Below, one piece after another: positions 1-8,296 of a stretch of 64,000 nt of DNA (the stretch's first letter is position 1; each line of letters begins with the position of its first letter). The translations under genes and the position numbers were made by a program. The stretch is from Prolixibacteraceae bacterium JC049 (GTDB taxonomy: Bacteria > Bacteroidota > Bacteroidia > Bacteroidales > Prolixibacteraceae): contig SACZ01000009.1 of NCBI GenBank assembly GCA_023369685.1, positions 35,642-99,641 of the forward strand. Reading direction: 5' to 3'. The notes beneath the pieces are model-generated. The model was not told where the DNA came from. It saw only the letters and a list, made by a program, of their open reading frames with translations, and searched no databases.

Positions 1-338
1 CAAATTCCATTCCGTTTCCTGAAGCTCTCGAAGGGAATCTCAATGAACAACAGGCTTCGACAAATTCAGTCAGCAACAAATTATGCATTAATAATTAATC
101 ACTTATAATTCTCTCATTTTTCAATCGCAATAACACTTACCATGCTCTTTGCCCTTTCCTCTCTGCCCTTGCAACCAAATCCTGTCTACCCTTTTTCCGG
201 TTTCCAGACTCCTTGCCACTTATACTCCCCTCTTCAAACCAGGTTGTTCGTTGCAATAAATCCGTCGATGGTTTAAAAGCCACTCCACCAATCAATCGCT
301 ACAACTACTTTCGAATTGCTAAACAAAAACAGATCACT
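1..338. other. Intergenic stretch with dispersed repeat copy
   Basis: No credible gene is seen before the lipoprotein start at 339. Bases 1-60 are a close copy of bases 3685-3745, sharing the phrase CTCGAAGG..A.T.TCAATGAACAACAG. Pyrimidine-rich phrases such as CTTTCCTC..TTTCCGG-ATTCC recur here and in the gaps near 3180, 3660 and 8100. This looks like a dispersed noncoding repeat family of this genome. Confidence 0.6.
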
Positions 339-737
339 ATGAAGTATATGATTTTAATAGTTGCGACTATGGTTCTATCTCTATCGACCGGGTGCGCACA
401 AAAACAACACAATAAGCCCAAGCAACAACTGCCTCCAGCTGAAGAGCGAGCTAAGCTACTTACAGCGCATATGGCAGAACAGTTGAAGCTAGACAGTTTA
501 CAGCAGAAACAAGTCTATATGATCAATCTGCAATCGGCTCAACAACTCAATCAGGTAATGCTTTTAACCGATCGACTTTCGAAGTTTAGAGCATTTAGAA
601 CACTGATAGAGACAAAAGATAAAAAACTGAAAAAGGAACTTACAAAAGAGCAGTTCAAGCAATACGAGAAGATGAAATCGGAATTCATTCATCTGTTAAA
701 AAAGCGTCGAAAGAAACCGAAAAATGAGAAAGATTAA
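339..737 (+). CDS. Small helical exported lipoprotein, paralog of 21264-21641
   Basis: 132-residue protein that I cannot assign to a named function. The ATG at 339 is preferred over an upstream TTG because it begins a clean signal peptide ending in LSTGC, a lipobox with Cys at about residue 19. The mature part is highly charged and helical (PPAEERAKL..., ending in a Lys/Arg-rich tail). It resembles in style the Spy/CpxP-type periplasmic helical proteins. It aligns over most of its length with the product at 21264-21641, sharing PPA.ERA, the LTD....KF..FR segment and LKK.LTKEQF..YEK. A second lipoprotein gene follows 25 bases downstream, so the two may be cotranscribed. Confidence 0.75.
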   Translation: MKYMILIVATMVLSLSTGCAQKQHNKPKQQLPPAEERAKLLTAHMAEQLKLDSLQQKQVYMINLQSAQQLNQVMLLTDRLSKFRAFRTLIETKDKKLKKELTKEQFKQYEKMKSEFIHLLKKRRKKPKNEKD

Positions 738-762
738 TTATAAATCATTAATACATAAGAAT

Positions 763-1416
763 ATGAAAAAGTGGATTTTTATTGGAATGGTTATGGTTGC
801 AGCATTATTTACTGCTTGCAACGAAGAGGATGAAGTAATTTACATTTTTAGTTACTCGGAGATTTTAGAGCACTCTATCGACAATATGTTGGAAGGAGAA
901 ACATTTGGGGTTGACCAGCAAATTAAATTTGCAACCGAAGTGGTTGAAAAAAGTCTGAGCTCACCCGCCCCTGAGTACAACGATTCGAAAGAGGCAATTT
1001 ACAATGGTTCATTCAGCACCTATTCGTATAATGTCGATTACTCTGGTGTGCAAATGGATTCAGAGATTGCTTTTACCTCTATGGCAGAAGGAGCTTACGA
1101 AACTCCATTAATGACATCGAAAGATAACTTCAGTAACACTTGGACGCTAAGCGAGATAGCTGTCGATTCTGATTTTTATCGAATTACCGGAACCTCAACA
1201 AGAAATGGGAACCAGTACTCAAAAACATATAAGGATAGTTTCGATTCAGAGATTACTTTTACAATTGAGCAACTGGAAGTAAACAGAGTTACTGGTAATA
1301 TTAAAAGTGGAACAGTGCAGTTTAATTTCAAAGGAACCAGCTCTTACGGTGAGGCTTACACCAAAACAGGAACAGTGCAATACAGCGACTATCAATCGGT
1401 GGTTAACTATAACTAA
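763..1416 (+). CDS. Putative lipoprotein of unknown function
   Basis: 217-residue protein. The ATG at 763 gives a lipoprotein signal (MKKWIFIGMVMVAALFTAC) with Cys at about residue 19 followed by acidic residues; an upstream in-frame start at 724 would bury this signal. The mature part looks beta-rich, with repeated TGT/GTVQF strands towards the end, and could be a secreted beta-sandwich. No enzyme motif is visible. It lies directly behind the small helical lipoprotein and faces the rSAM gene convergently, only 47 bases away. Confidence 0.65.
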   Translation: MKKWIFIGMVMVAALFTACNEEDEVIYIFSYSEILEHSIDNMLEGETFGVDQQIKFATEVVEKSLSSPAPEYNDSKEAIYNGSFSTYSYNVDYSGVQMDSEIAFTSMAEGAYETPLMTSKDNFSNTWTLSEIAVDSDFYRITGTSTRNGNQYSKTYKDSFDSEITFTIEQLEVNRVTGNIKSGTVQFNFKGTSSYGEAYTKTGTVQYSDYQSVVNYN

Positions 1417-1463
1417 TGAAAAATGGAGTGAGGCGTTGCAAAGAACAATGCCCCACTCTATTT

Positions 1464-2573
1464 CTATTTATTCTGTTTGGTCAATTCCTTCTCCCCTTCC
1501 TCAATACGCTTCAGATGACAAAACAGCAACTCTTTATTTTCACCGCCTCTGAGGTGCATTCCATTTCCTTCGCAATTACCAAAGAAATCACACTCGGCAC
1601 AAATACCGGCCTTCGTCCAACTTCTATCGCGATATAATTCATACTTATTTTCCCATACCTCTTTGAAGTTATCCGTATAGATATTCCCTTGTTTAAAATT
1701 TTCTCGAAGGTTAGGACATGCAGAGATAGAACCATCTACCAATATGGAGGCCACATTGATTCCAGCCCGACACATAAAGAAATCGTCACGCACTTCACGT
1801 TCGTAATTCCCCAGGAATCCTTCGCAGCCATAGCTCAATTGAATGCGCCCCTCTTTACGGGTTTCAGCAATAAAGTCGAATAGCCTTTTAAACTGGATCG
1901 GTGTTAATTGCAGCTCGTCATGTTCTTTGGCCCTACCAATAGGAAATACAGTAAATATACGCCACTCCTTTACCCCGAACTCAATCAACATCTCTTTAAT
2001 ATTTTCCAGCTCATCGAAATTCTTTTGGTTGGTACAAGTAACCACATCAAAACGAAAATCGGGCACCTTTGCCAATAAACGAATCGCTCTTTGAGCTTTC
2101 GAAAAACTGTTTTTATGCCCACGCATCCAATTGTGACTCTCTTCCAATCCGTCCAGACTCACTGTCACTGCACGCATTCCTGCATTCAATAATGACTCCA
2201 GTCGCTCCGGAGTTAACAACATACCATTGGTAACAGTTCCCCAGGGAAAACCTCTTTTGTAAAGTGCCAATCCTGCTTGCTCTAAGTCTTTGCGCACCAA
2301 TGGCTCTCCACCAGTAAATACAAGCATGGTTTTATTGGGTTCCACACTATCTCCCAGCTGATCTATCGCTTTCAGGAAATCATCAATTGGCATATCTTTC
2401 ACCGCAGCATCGTGCTTGCAATCGCTGCCACAATGAATGCAGTTTAGGTTACATCGCAATGTACACTCCCAGAAAATATAATTGAGTTGATGAAGCCGAC
2501 TGGCATTACGCCTGTATTTTCGAAAAAGGCCCATAGCCAGCTTTTTCCGAAATGGAATTTGGGTAACACTCAT
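1464..2573 (-). CDS. Radical SAM/SPASM maturase of the rSAM/lipoprotein system
   Basis: 369-residue radical SAM enzyme. The cluster-binding CxxxCxxC motif is C41-C45-C48 in a CTLRCNLNCIHC context, followed by the SAM-binding TGGEPL stretch. The C-terminal third carries the SPASM-type cysteines (CRAG..., ACPNL, CAEC..FGNC, FCHL) that bind auxiliary Fe-S clusters. Its start overlaps the stop of the upstream lipoprotein gene (TAATG), so the two are translationally coupled. This matches the family known as radical SAM enzyme, rSAM/lipoprotein system (TIGR04133 as I recall it), which in Bacteroidota travels with one small lipoprotein. The chemistry on that partner is not established; a modification of its conserved segment is the usual inference. 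Confidence 0.85.
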   Translation of the reverse strand: MSVTQIPFRKKLAMGLFRKYRRNASRLHQLNYIFWECTLRCNLNCIHCGSDCKHDAAVKDMPIDDFLKAIDQLGDSVEPNKTMLVFTGGEPLVRKDLEQAGLALYKRGFPWGTVTNGMLLTPERLESLLNAGMRAVTVSLDGLEESHNWMRGHKNSFSKAQRAIRLLAKVPDFRFDVVTCTNQKNFDELENIKEMLIEFGVKEWRIFTVFPIGRAKEHDELQLTPIQFKRLFDFIAETRKEGRIQLSYGCEGFLGNYEREVRDDFFMCRAGINVASILVDGSISACPNLRENFKQGNIYTDNFKEVWENKYELYRDRSWTKAGICAECDFFGNCEGNGMHLRGGENKELLFCHLKRIEEGEKELTKQNK

Positions 2574-3010
2574 TATTTCTCTTCCAACTTTACATCAATT
2601 GTTTTTGTTGCTTCTCCTTGATCCCAAGAGCCACTGCCACCAGTAAACTTCACCTCTTTAATATCGATATCGACTTTTTGGTTAACAAAAGTACCGTTAC
2701 TTTCCCCGTCCACATCATTTATATTTAGGTCGTAATTATCATCTGGAGCAAAATCTACGCTCTTCTCCAATTTATAATTCCCACTAGCATCAGTATAAAC
2801 AGTATCTCTCCCCATAATAATCTGAATATCTTTCACAGCTTGTCCTGTTTTTACCGAGGTAACTTTTCCATTTACTTTAAATAATGCATGAGGTGTACCG
2901 TATTCACACATGCCTCCTTCATCATCGCAAGAAGTGAAGCCAAGTATAGCCATTAAAGCAGCAATAACTAAGTTGTAAGTTTTAAAGAATCCTTTTTTTG
3001 CTTGTTTCAT
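2573..3010 (-). CDS. Partner lipoprotein of the rSAM/lipoprotein system
   Basis: About 145 residues from the ATG at 3010; a longer reading needs a TTG at 3058. The sequence has a hydrophobic signal ending GFTSC, then a conserved-looking CEYGTPHA segment just after the lipid-Cys. A carboxypeptidase-regulatory/CNA-B-like beta domain follows (FKVNGKVTSVKTGQAVKDIQI...YTDASGNYKL). This is the layout of the TIGR04134-type lipoprotein found next to TIGR04133 rSAM enzymes. The CxYGTP segment beside the lipidation Cys is the likely target or recognition site of the maturase; that is inference. The gene precedes the rSAM gene with a 1-base overlap. Confidence 0.8.
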   Translation of the reverse strand: MKQAKKGFFKTYNLVIAALMAILGFTSCDDEGGMCEYGTPHALFKVNGKVTSVKTGQAVKDIQIIMGRDTVYTDASGNYKLEKSVDFAPDDNYDLNINDVDGESNGTFVNQKVDIDIKEVKFTGGSGSWDQGEATKTIDVKLEEK

Positions 3011-3888
3011 TCGTTTAAGTTTTTTAATCTGTTTAGGTAAAAAATCGTTTCTTTTCAAGTAGTAGATACAAGACTTCTTACAAAGTTGCGTATAAATTAT
3101 ATTTATTTCAATTTTTCATATTACAAAAACATCCTATATGATTTCCACCTTAATCTCAAGCATTCGACTCCTGTCTCCCTTTCCTCCAGTTTTCGGATTC
3201 CATTTCTAAACTAAAAGAGACCCTCCGCTGGCGCGAGCTTTTTCAGCTCGTGCCCTACTACCACCACAACCCAATCTCAATCAGCGTCTCTAAATTAGCA
3301 TTCAGTTTCCTTTCCAAAACCAAAAGAGACGCAAAATCTTGCGCCTCTACATTGGTATTCAAACACCATACTCTTTGCTCTTCCCCTTAGCAACCAAATC
3401 CAGCCTCCCTTTCCTCCGAAATCCTGATTCCAATTCTAACTCCCTTCGACAAGCTCAGGGAGCGACTATTGAAGCACTTGTAATCGGCTAGCCCGTAATA
3501 TATGTGTTGTTTTATTCTTTGTGAAACTTCGCGCTTCTTTGCGCACCTTTGTGAAATAACGACACCACTGGTCTACAATACGATAAAGACCCTCAAATTG
3601 AACATCTCTACATTGGCATTCAACCCCCATGCTCCTTCCTCTCTGCCCTTTGCACCCGATTCCAGTCTCCCTTTCCTCCACTTTCCGGATTCCATTCCGC
3701 TCCCTGATGCTCTCGAAGGAAATTTCAATGAACAACAGACTTAGACCAATGAATTATACATTAACAATCACTTACAATTCATCATTAATAATTCACCACT
3801 AACAGCCTCACATTCCCTCTTTTTCACATTCCCTCTTTCCCACTTTAATCTCAATGATAAATATTCCCACATAATCGTTTAAAAAGCT
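3011..3888. repeat. Repeat-rich intergenic region
   Basis: No convincing gene in about 880 bases. It contains a REP-like palindrome at 3325-3350 (core GCAAAATCTTGCGCCTCTAC), a GCGCGAGC..GCTCG hairpin near 3222-3252, a second copy of the sequence at positions 1-60 (near 3685-3745), and several copies of TTTCCTCC..TTCCGGATTCC. The short ORFs predicted on both strands overlap these repeats and have no protein-like features. Confidence 0.6.
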
Positions 3889-3896
3889 TATTTTTG
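3889..3896 (+). promoter_or_regulatory. Putative -7 box upstream of yggS
   Basis: TATTTTTG fits the Bacteroidota -7 consensus TAnnTTTG and lies 17 bases before the yggS start. The -33 element is weak, so the call rests mainly on the -7 match and its position. Confidence 0.4.
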
Positions 3897-3913
3897 CCCC
3901 AAAGTTTTTTTGG

Positions 3914-4576
3914 ATGACAATTACACAAAATCTACAAGATATAAAAAGCGAACTGCCAGAAGAGGTATTATTGGTTGCTGTTTCTAAGACAAAGCCAGTT
4001 GAAGCCATTCAGGAAGCTTACGCTGCAGGCCAACGAGTTTTTGGAGAGAACAAAGTACAAGAGCTGGAAACGAAGTACAACGAACTCCCTAAAGATATCG
4101 AATGGCATATGATTGGCCATTTACAAACCAATAAGGTAAAGTACATTGCTCCGTTTGTTCACTTGATCCATGCTGTAGATAGTATGAAGCTATTGAAAAT
4201 GATCAATAAAGAAGCGCTTAAAAGCAACCGTACCATCAACTGTTTGCTTCAATTTCATATTGCCGACGAAAGCACCAAGTTTGGATTATCCATTGAGGAA
4301 GCCCAAGAGTTGCTTACCAGTGAAGCATATGAACAATTGCAAAACATTAACATTGTTGGTGTAATGGGAATGGCTACATTTACTGATGATCAGCAACAAG
4401 TTCGTAACGAATTCACCAATCTAAAACGTTACTTTACAGAACTGAAAACTTCGGTATTTGCCAACAAAGCCGACTTCAAAGAGATCTCAATGGGAATGTC
4501 GGGCGACTACCCAATTGCCATTGAAGAAGGAAGTACTATGATCAGAGTGGGAAGCAATATTTTTGGTTCTCGTTAA
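3914..4576 (+). CDS. yggS: YggS/PROSC family PLP homeostasis protein
   Basis: 220 residues, the usual length for this family of pyridoxal-5'-phosphate-binding TIM-barrel proteins that buffer free PLP. The PLP lysine is K25 in the LLVAVSKTKP motif. Other family signatures are FGENKVQE, WHMIGHLQTNK, a GLSIEEA stretch, GVMGMAT, and the C-terminal SMGMSGD-YPIAIEEGSTMIRVGSNIFG phosphate-binding block. It has no racemase activity in characterised members. The DEAD-box helicase gene follows 19 bases downstream and may share a transcript. Confidence 0.93.
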   Translation: MTITQNLQDIKSELPEEVLLVAVSKTKPVEAIQEAYAAGQRVFGENKVQELETKYNELPKDIEWHMIGHLQTNKVKYIAPFVHLIHAVDSMKLLKMINKEALKSNRTINCLLQFHIADESTKFGLSIEEAQELLTSEAYEQLQNINIVGVMGMATFTDDQQQVRNEFTNLKRYFTELKTSVFANKADFKEISMGMSGDYPIAIEEGSTMIRVGSNIFGSR

Positions 4577-4595
4577 TCATCTTAACCATTTACAA

Positions 4596-5828
4596 ATGAA
4601 ATTCGAAAGATATAACATATCACCAGAAATAAAGCGCAACATTGCTAAGCTCGACTGGAAACGTCCAACGGACATTCAGTTTAAGTCCATTCCTCCGGTA
4701 ATGAAAGGAGAAGATGTGCTGGCAATTGCTCAAACAGGTACAGGAAAAACAGCTGCCTTTGCTATTCCTATCGTCGATAAAGTAATTCAGTTAAAAAAGA
4801 AAGGCTTTAAAGATGGTATTAAGTGTTTGGTAATGGTTCCAACACGTGAGTTGGCCCAACAAATCACTCAGGTTTTCTTACAAATTGGAAAAAACACTCG
4901 TGTGAATACCATGACTGTTTTTGGAGGAGTAACTCAAGACGACCAAATCACTCAATTACAAAAAGGAACAGATATTTTGGTTGCCACTCCTGGTCGTATG
5001 TTCGACCTACGTAGCCAGGGACACATCGACTTAGGGAAAGTAAAAATGCTGGTACTCGACGAGGCTGACCACATGCTCGACCTGGGCTTTATCAAAGATA
5101 TCCGCGATGTAATTAAATACATCCCAAAGGGAAGACAAACACTTTTCTACTCGGCAACCATCGATGAAAAGATTAAGAAATTGGCTTACTCTCTTGTAAC
5201 CAACCCTATTCGCATTCAGATCTCGCCTAAAGATCCTATTTCTCGTAACATTGAACACTCGGTGGCTTTTGTAGAGATGGATCACAAACGTTTCTTTTTA
5301 GAACGAATGGTTACAGAGAATCCGGAAAGCAAGATCCTGGCTTTCGTTCGTACCAAAGTACGTGCCGAGCGCGTTCAAAAAGCAATGGAGCGAGTAAACA
5401 TTAAGAGTTTAACTATCCATGGCGATAAAGAGCAACGCGAAAGACAATCGGCACTGGCAACTTTTAGAAAAGGAGAAGTAAAGTTGCTAATTGCCACCGA
5501 TGTTAGTGCGCGAGGAATTGATATACCAAACGTAGACTACGTAATTAATTACGATCTACCCGACGAGCCTGAAAACTATGTACACCGTATTGGTCGTACC
5601 GGTCGTGGACGCCAAAAAGGACAAGCCTTAGCTTTCTGTAGCGATGCAGAAAAGCCGCTATTGCATGCTATCCACGATTACATTGGTAAATCGATTAATA
5701 CATTGGAAATTGGAAATGCCGATTATCAGGAGACACTCGATTTATCGGTCGACGCACATGAAGATTGGAAAACATTAATGCGCGATTTCGAAGACGACGC
5801 CAAGAATAAGCGTAAGAAAAAGAAATAA
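4596..5828 (+). CDS. DEAD-box ATP-dependent RNA helicase (RhlE-like)
   Basis: About 410 residues from the ATG at 4596, which begins the Q-motif region (FERYNISPEIKRNI...RPTDIQFKSIP). The motifs run in order: Walker A AQTGTGKT (46-52), PTRELAQQ, TPGRM, DEAD in VLDEADHMLDLGF, SAT in LFYSATI, ARGIDIPNVDYV and HRIGRTGRG. The C-terminus is short and basic (KNKRKKKKK), which suits RNA binding. Members unwind RNA duplexes in ribosome assembly or mRNA turnover; which role applies here cannot be told from sequence. It is followed by an inverted repeat that probably ends transcription. Confidence 0.93.
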   Translation: MKFERYNISPEIKRNIAKLDWKRPTDIQFKSIPPVMKGEDVLAIAQTGTGKTAAFAIPIVDKVIQLKKKGFKDGIKCLVMVPTRELAQQITQVFLQIGKNTRVNTMTVFGGVTQDDQITQLQKGTDILVATPGRMFDLRSQGHIDLGKVKMLVLDEADHMLDLGFIKDIRDVIKYIPKGRQTLFYSATIDEKIKKLAYSLVTNPIRIQISPKDPISRNIEHSVAFVEMDHKRFFLERMVTENPESKILAFVRTKVRAERVQKAMERVNIKSLTIHGDKEQRERQSALATFRKGEVKLLIATDVSARGIDIPNVDYVINYDLPDEPENYVHRIGRTGRGRQKGQALAFCSDAEKPLLHAIHDYIGKSINTLEIGNADYQETLDLSVDAHEDWKTLMRDFEDDAKNKRKKKK

Positions 5829-5833
5829 AACCA

Positions 5834-5883
5834 AAGTACTTAGTAGTTATAACAAAGAGAAATCGATGTGCTAGCTACTAAGT
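5834..5883. terminator. Inverted repeat between convergent helicase and cutC
   Basis: GTACTTAGTAG (5834-5844) pairs with CTACTAAGTAC (5873-5883) around a loop of about 28 bases. It lies exactly between two convergent genes, so it may act as a bidirectional terminator. There is no long T-run. Confidence 0.45.
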
Positions 5884-5898
5884 ACTCTATACTATCCT

Positions 5899-6525
5899 CT
5901 ACATGTCATCCGGATTAAAAACAATCCTTCTTCCATGAAATTCGGTAGCTTTTATCTTCTTCTGCAGATCAGCCAGGTTGCTTTCTAACACTTTTCCTGC
6001 CACAATAATTTTAATGCGACCGTTGGCATGCTTTATCAGCTCGTTTAAGATGTCCTTTCCCTCTTCAGCCGTTGCCTTTGTTCCCGAAGTAAGTACTCGA
6101 TCTACTCCACATTCAATCAGTTTATTCAACTCTTCTATCGGGTTAGCCACTTCATCGAAAGCTTTATGATAAGTCACCTGCATTGGCTTGGCATATTCCA
6201 CCATCGCACGTGTATTTTCAACATCAACCTTATTGTCCGGAGTAAGTATTCCAAATACCACTCCATCGGAACCCAATAATTTACAAACCTGAATGTCCTC
6301 CTTCATAATTTCCAATTCCAAATCGGAATAAACAAAGTTACCTCCTCTGGGACGAATCATTGTCATGAAAGGAATCTTCAAATTTCGTTTACAAAACTTA
6401 ATGGTTCCATACGAGGGCGTAGTCCCTCCTACTGCTAAATTTTCACACAACTCCACCCTGTCGGCACCATTCTTTTGTGCCTCAATAGCTTCAGCAATAT
6501 TCTCAATACATGCCTCTTTAATCAT
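5899..6525 (-). CDS. cutC: CutC family protein
   Basis: 208 residues, somewhat shorter than the usual 240-250. It is a TIM-barrel protein linked to copper homeostasis in some bacteria, though its direct role is disputed. Family signatures are EACIENIAEAIEAQKNGADRVELC, LAVGGTTPSYG, MIRPRGGNFVYS, GSDGVVFGIL, VTYHKAFDE, CGVDRVLTSG and the terminal EFHGRRIVF. It stands alone, convergent with the helicase gene. Confidence 0.9.
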   Translation of the reverse strand: MIKEACIENIAEAIEAQKNGADRVELCENLAVGGTTPSYGTIKFCKRNLKIPFMTMIRPRGGNFVYSDLELEIMKEDIQVCKLLGSDGVVFGILTPDNKVDVENTRAMVEYAKPMQVTYHKAFDEVANPIEELNKLIECGVDRVLTSGTKATAEEGKDILNELIKHANGRIKIIVAGKVLESNLADLQKKIKATEFHGRRIVFNPDDM

Positions 6526-6620
6526 GGTTATATGGTTTAAAAAGTTTCACTATTTTTACCAACCAAATTTAATGCTTTTGCCATAAAGGCAAATCATTTT
6601 ATACTAAAACCGCAAAGCAA

Positions 6621-7604
6621 ATGATAAATAGACGAAAATTTATAAAAGGCACTGTTGCATCCATAGCCGGAGCATCGGTTGCAAGTAGCTCATTAGCCAA
6701 CAATCTTGCAGCAAAAGCTGCTCCTAAAGCAACAAGAAAGCCTGTTGTAATTTCAACGTGGCGTCACGGAATGCCTGCCAACGAAGCTGCAATTAAAGTG
6801 CTAAAGGCAAAAGGGAAAGCCATCGATGCTGTTGAGCAAGGAGTTAGAGTTCCTGAGGCCGATCCCAATGTAATGACTGTTGGATATGGCGGATATCCTG
6901 ACAGAGACGGACACGTAACTCTTGATGCATGCATTCAGGATGAGCATGGAAATTGTGGTTCGGTTACCTTCTTAGAAGGCATCAAACACCCTATTTCAGT
7001 GGCACGTATGGTAATGGATAAAACACCACACGTTATGCTTTCCGGAGCAGGAGCCTTGCAATTTGCATTGGAAAATGGATTCAAAAAAGAGAACCTTTTA
7101 ACTCCTAAAGCCGAAAAGGCATGGAAAGAATGGCGCAAGAAATCCAACTACGAACCGGTTATTAATATCGAAAACCATGATACCATCTCTATGTTAGCTC
7201 TCGATAGCAATGGAGATATTTCTGGTGCTTGTACCACTTCTGGTATGGCTTACAAAATGCATGGCCGTGTGGGCGATTCTCCAATTATTGGTGCCGGACT
7301 ATTCTGCGACAATGAAGTAGGTGGTGCTGCAGCAACTGGTCAAGGCGAATTGGTAATGAAAACATTGGGTAGTTTCTTGGTGGTAGAATTAATGCGCAAT
7401 GGTATGTCACCACAAGAGGCTTGCGAAGAAGCAGTAATGCGAATTGTTAAGAAAATACCGGATTATAAAAAATCGCAAATTGGATATATTGCCATAAACA
7501 AAGCTGGTGAGACCGGAGCTTATTGTTTACATCGTGGCTTTGACTATGCATTAACAACCGAAGACAAACACGAACTTATTGATGCTGATCATTATATAAA
7601 ATGA
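6621..7604 (+). CDS. N4-(beta-N-acetylglucosaminyl)-L-asparaginase (glycosylasparaginase)
   Basis: 327-residue Ntn-hydrolase, resembling the periplasmic enzyme of flavobacteria that removes asparagine-linked glycans. The N-terminus is an RRKFIKG twin-arginine-like signal with an Ala/Ser-rich core. The autoproteolytic nucleophile is T188 in ENHDTISMLALD; cleavage before it gives alpha and beta chains. Further signatures are the SGACTTSGMAYKMHGRVGDSPIIGAG binding region (in two parts) and GGAAATGQGE. The gene is monocistronic with a strong terminator at 7769-7800. Confidence 0.9.
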   Translation: MINRRKFIKGTVASIAGASVASSSLANNLAAKAAPKATRKPVVISTWRHGMPANEAAIKVLKAKGKAIDAVEQGVRVPEADPNVMTVGYGGYPDRDGHVTLDACIQDEHGNCGSVTFLEGIKHPISVARMVMDKTPHVMLSGAGALQFALENGFKKENLLTPKAEKAWKEWRKKSNYEPVINIENHDTISMLALDSNGDISGACTTSGMAYKMHGRVGDSPIIGAGLFCDNEVGGAAATGQGELVMKTLGSFLVVELMRNGMSPQEACEEAVMRIVKKIPDYKKSQIGYIAINKAGETGAYCLHRGFDYALTTEDKHELIDADHYIK

Positions 7605-7768
7605 TGCTCAAAATAAGCTTTTAAAAAATAAATAGGACGAAAACTACAAATATCTCCATAAACCCTATCATTTACTCCATTAAAAATTAGGGCAACAACA
7701 CAATTATAAAGATATTTGAATATACAGTTTCATTCGTACCAAAGAGTTTTTTATTAGCGTTTTATAAG

Positions 7769-7800
7769 ATATCCGACTATAGAAAAGTCGGATATTTTTT
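7769..7800 (+). terminator. Rho-independent terminator
   Basis: ATATCCGACT and AGTCGGATAT form a perfect 10-bp stem with a short loop, followed by a T-run. It ends the glycosylasparaginase transcript, about 165 bases after its stop. Confidence 0.85.
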
Positions 7801-8229
7801 TGCCCTTTTGTGAGCAATTATAATCTGAAAACATGAAATTTAAAATACAATTGTAGAGATGCAAAATTTTGCGTCTCCACATGTCCTCCCTTTCTCCGAA
7901 ATCCTAATTCATTTATGTTGCTTTATATTATTGCGTCCCATACAACCAAACAACTCCAATGAACAATAATGATTGGAATGATGCTACAGACTGGTTAATG
8001 TTGAAAGTTGGAAAAGTAAGAAAGGTAAGAAGTTAAGCTCGCATACTCCCCATGAGACAGAAAAAGGCGCAAAATCTTGCGCCTCTACGTTCTCATTCGA
8101 TCTCCCTTTTCTCCGGAATCCGGTTTCCTTTCTATTTCGTGCCTTTCGTGGTTAGTAACTTCTTCGGATTCCGGATTCCATCTTCAATAACTAAAACTAT
8201 TCTTTTTATGCAGGTTTGATACAATGTTT

Positions 8230-8237
8230 TATATTTG
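8230..8237 (+). promoter_or_regulatory. Putative -7 box upstream of rhamnulokinase
   Basis: TATATTTG matches TAnnTTTG about 60 bases before the start codon. The -33 region is not convincing. Confidence 0.4.
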
Positions 8238-8296
8238 CATCAGGATAGTGCAGCACAGACTGCAATTAATTAGTACAAAAGTTTAAACTACAATAT

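Larger units (their letters stand above)
7605..8296. repeat. Intergenic region with two REP-like palindromes
   Basis: No gene is supported here. Two copies of the palindromic unit seen at 3325 occur: 7853-7880 (GCAAAATTTTGCGTCTC core) and 8061-8088 (GGCGCAAAATCTTGCGCCTC core). A tract of CTCCGG..CCGGTTTCC phrases near 8100-8185 matches the other repeat-rich gaps. The promoter for the rhamnulokinase gene lies at the right end. Confidence 0.6.

Noticed and set aside
3466..3744. ORFs of 80-89 residues on both strands
   Set aside because: They overlap noncoding dispersed repeats, lack protein-like composition and overlap each other.
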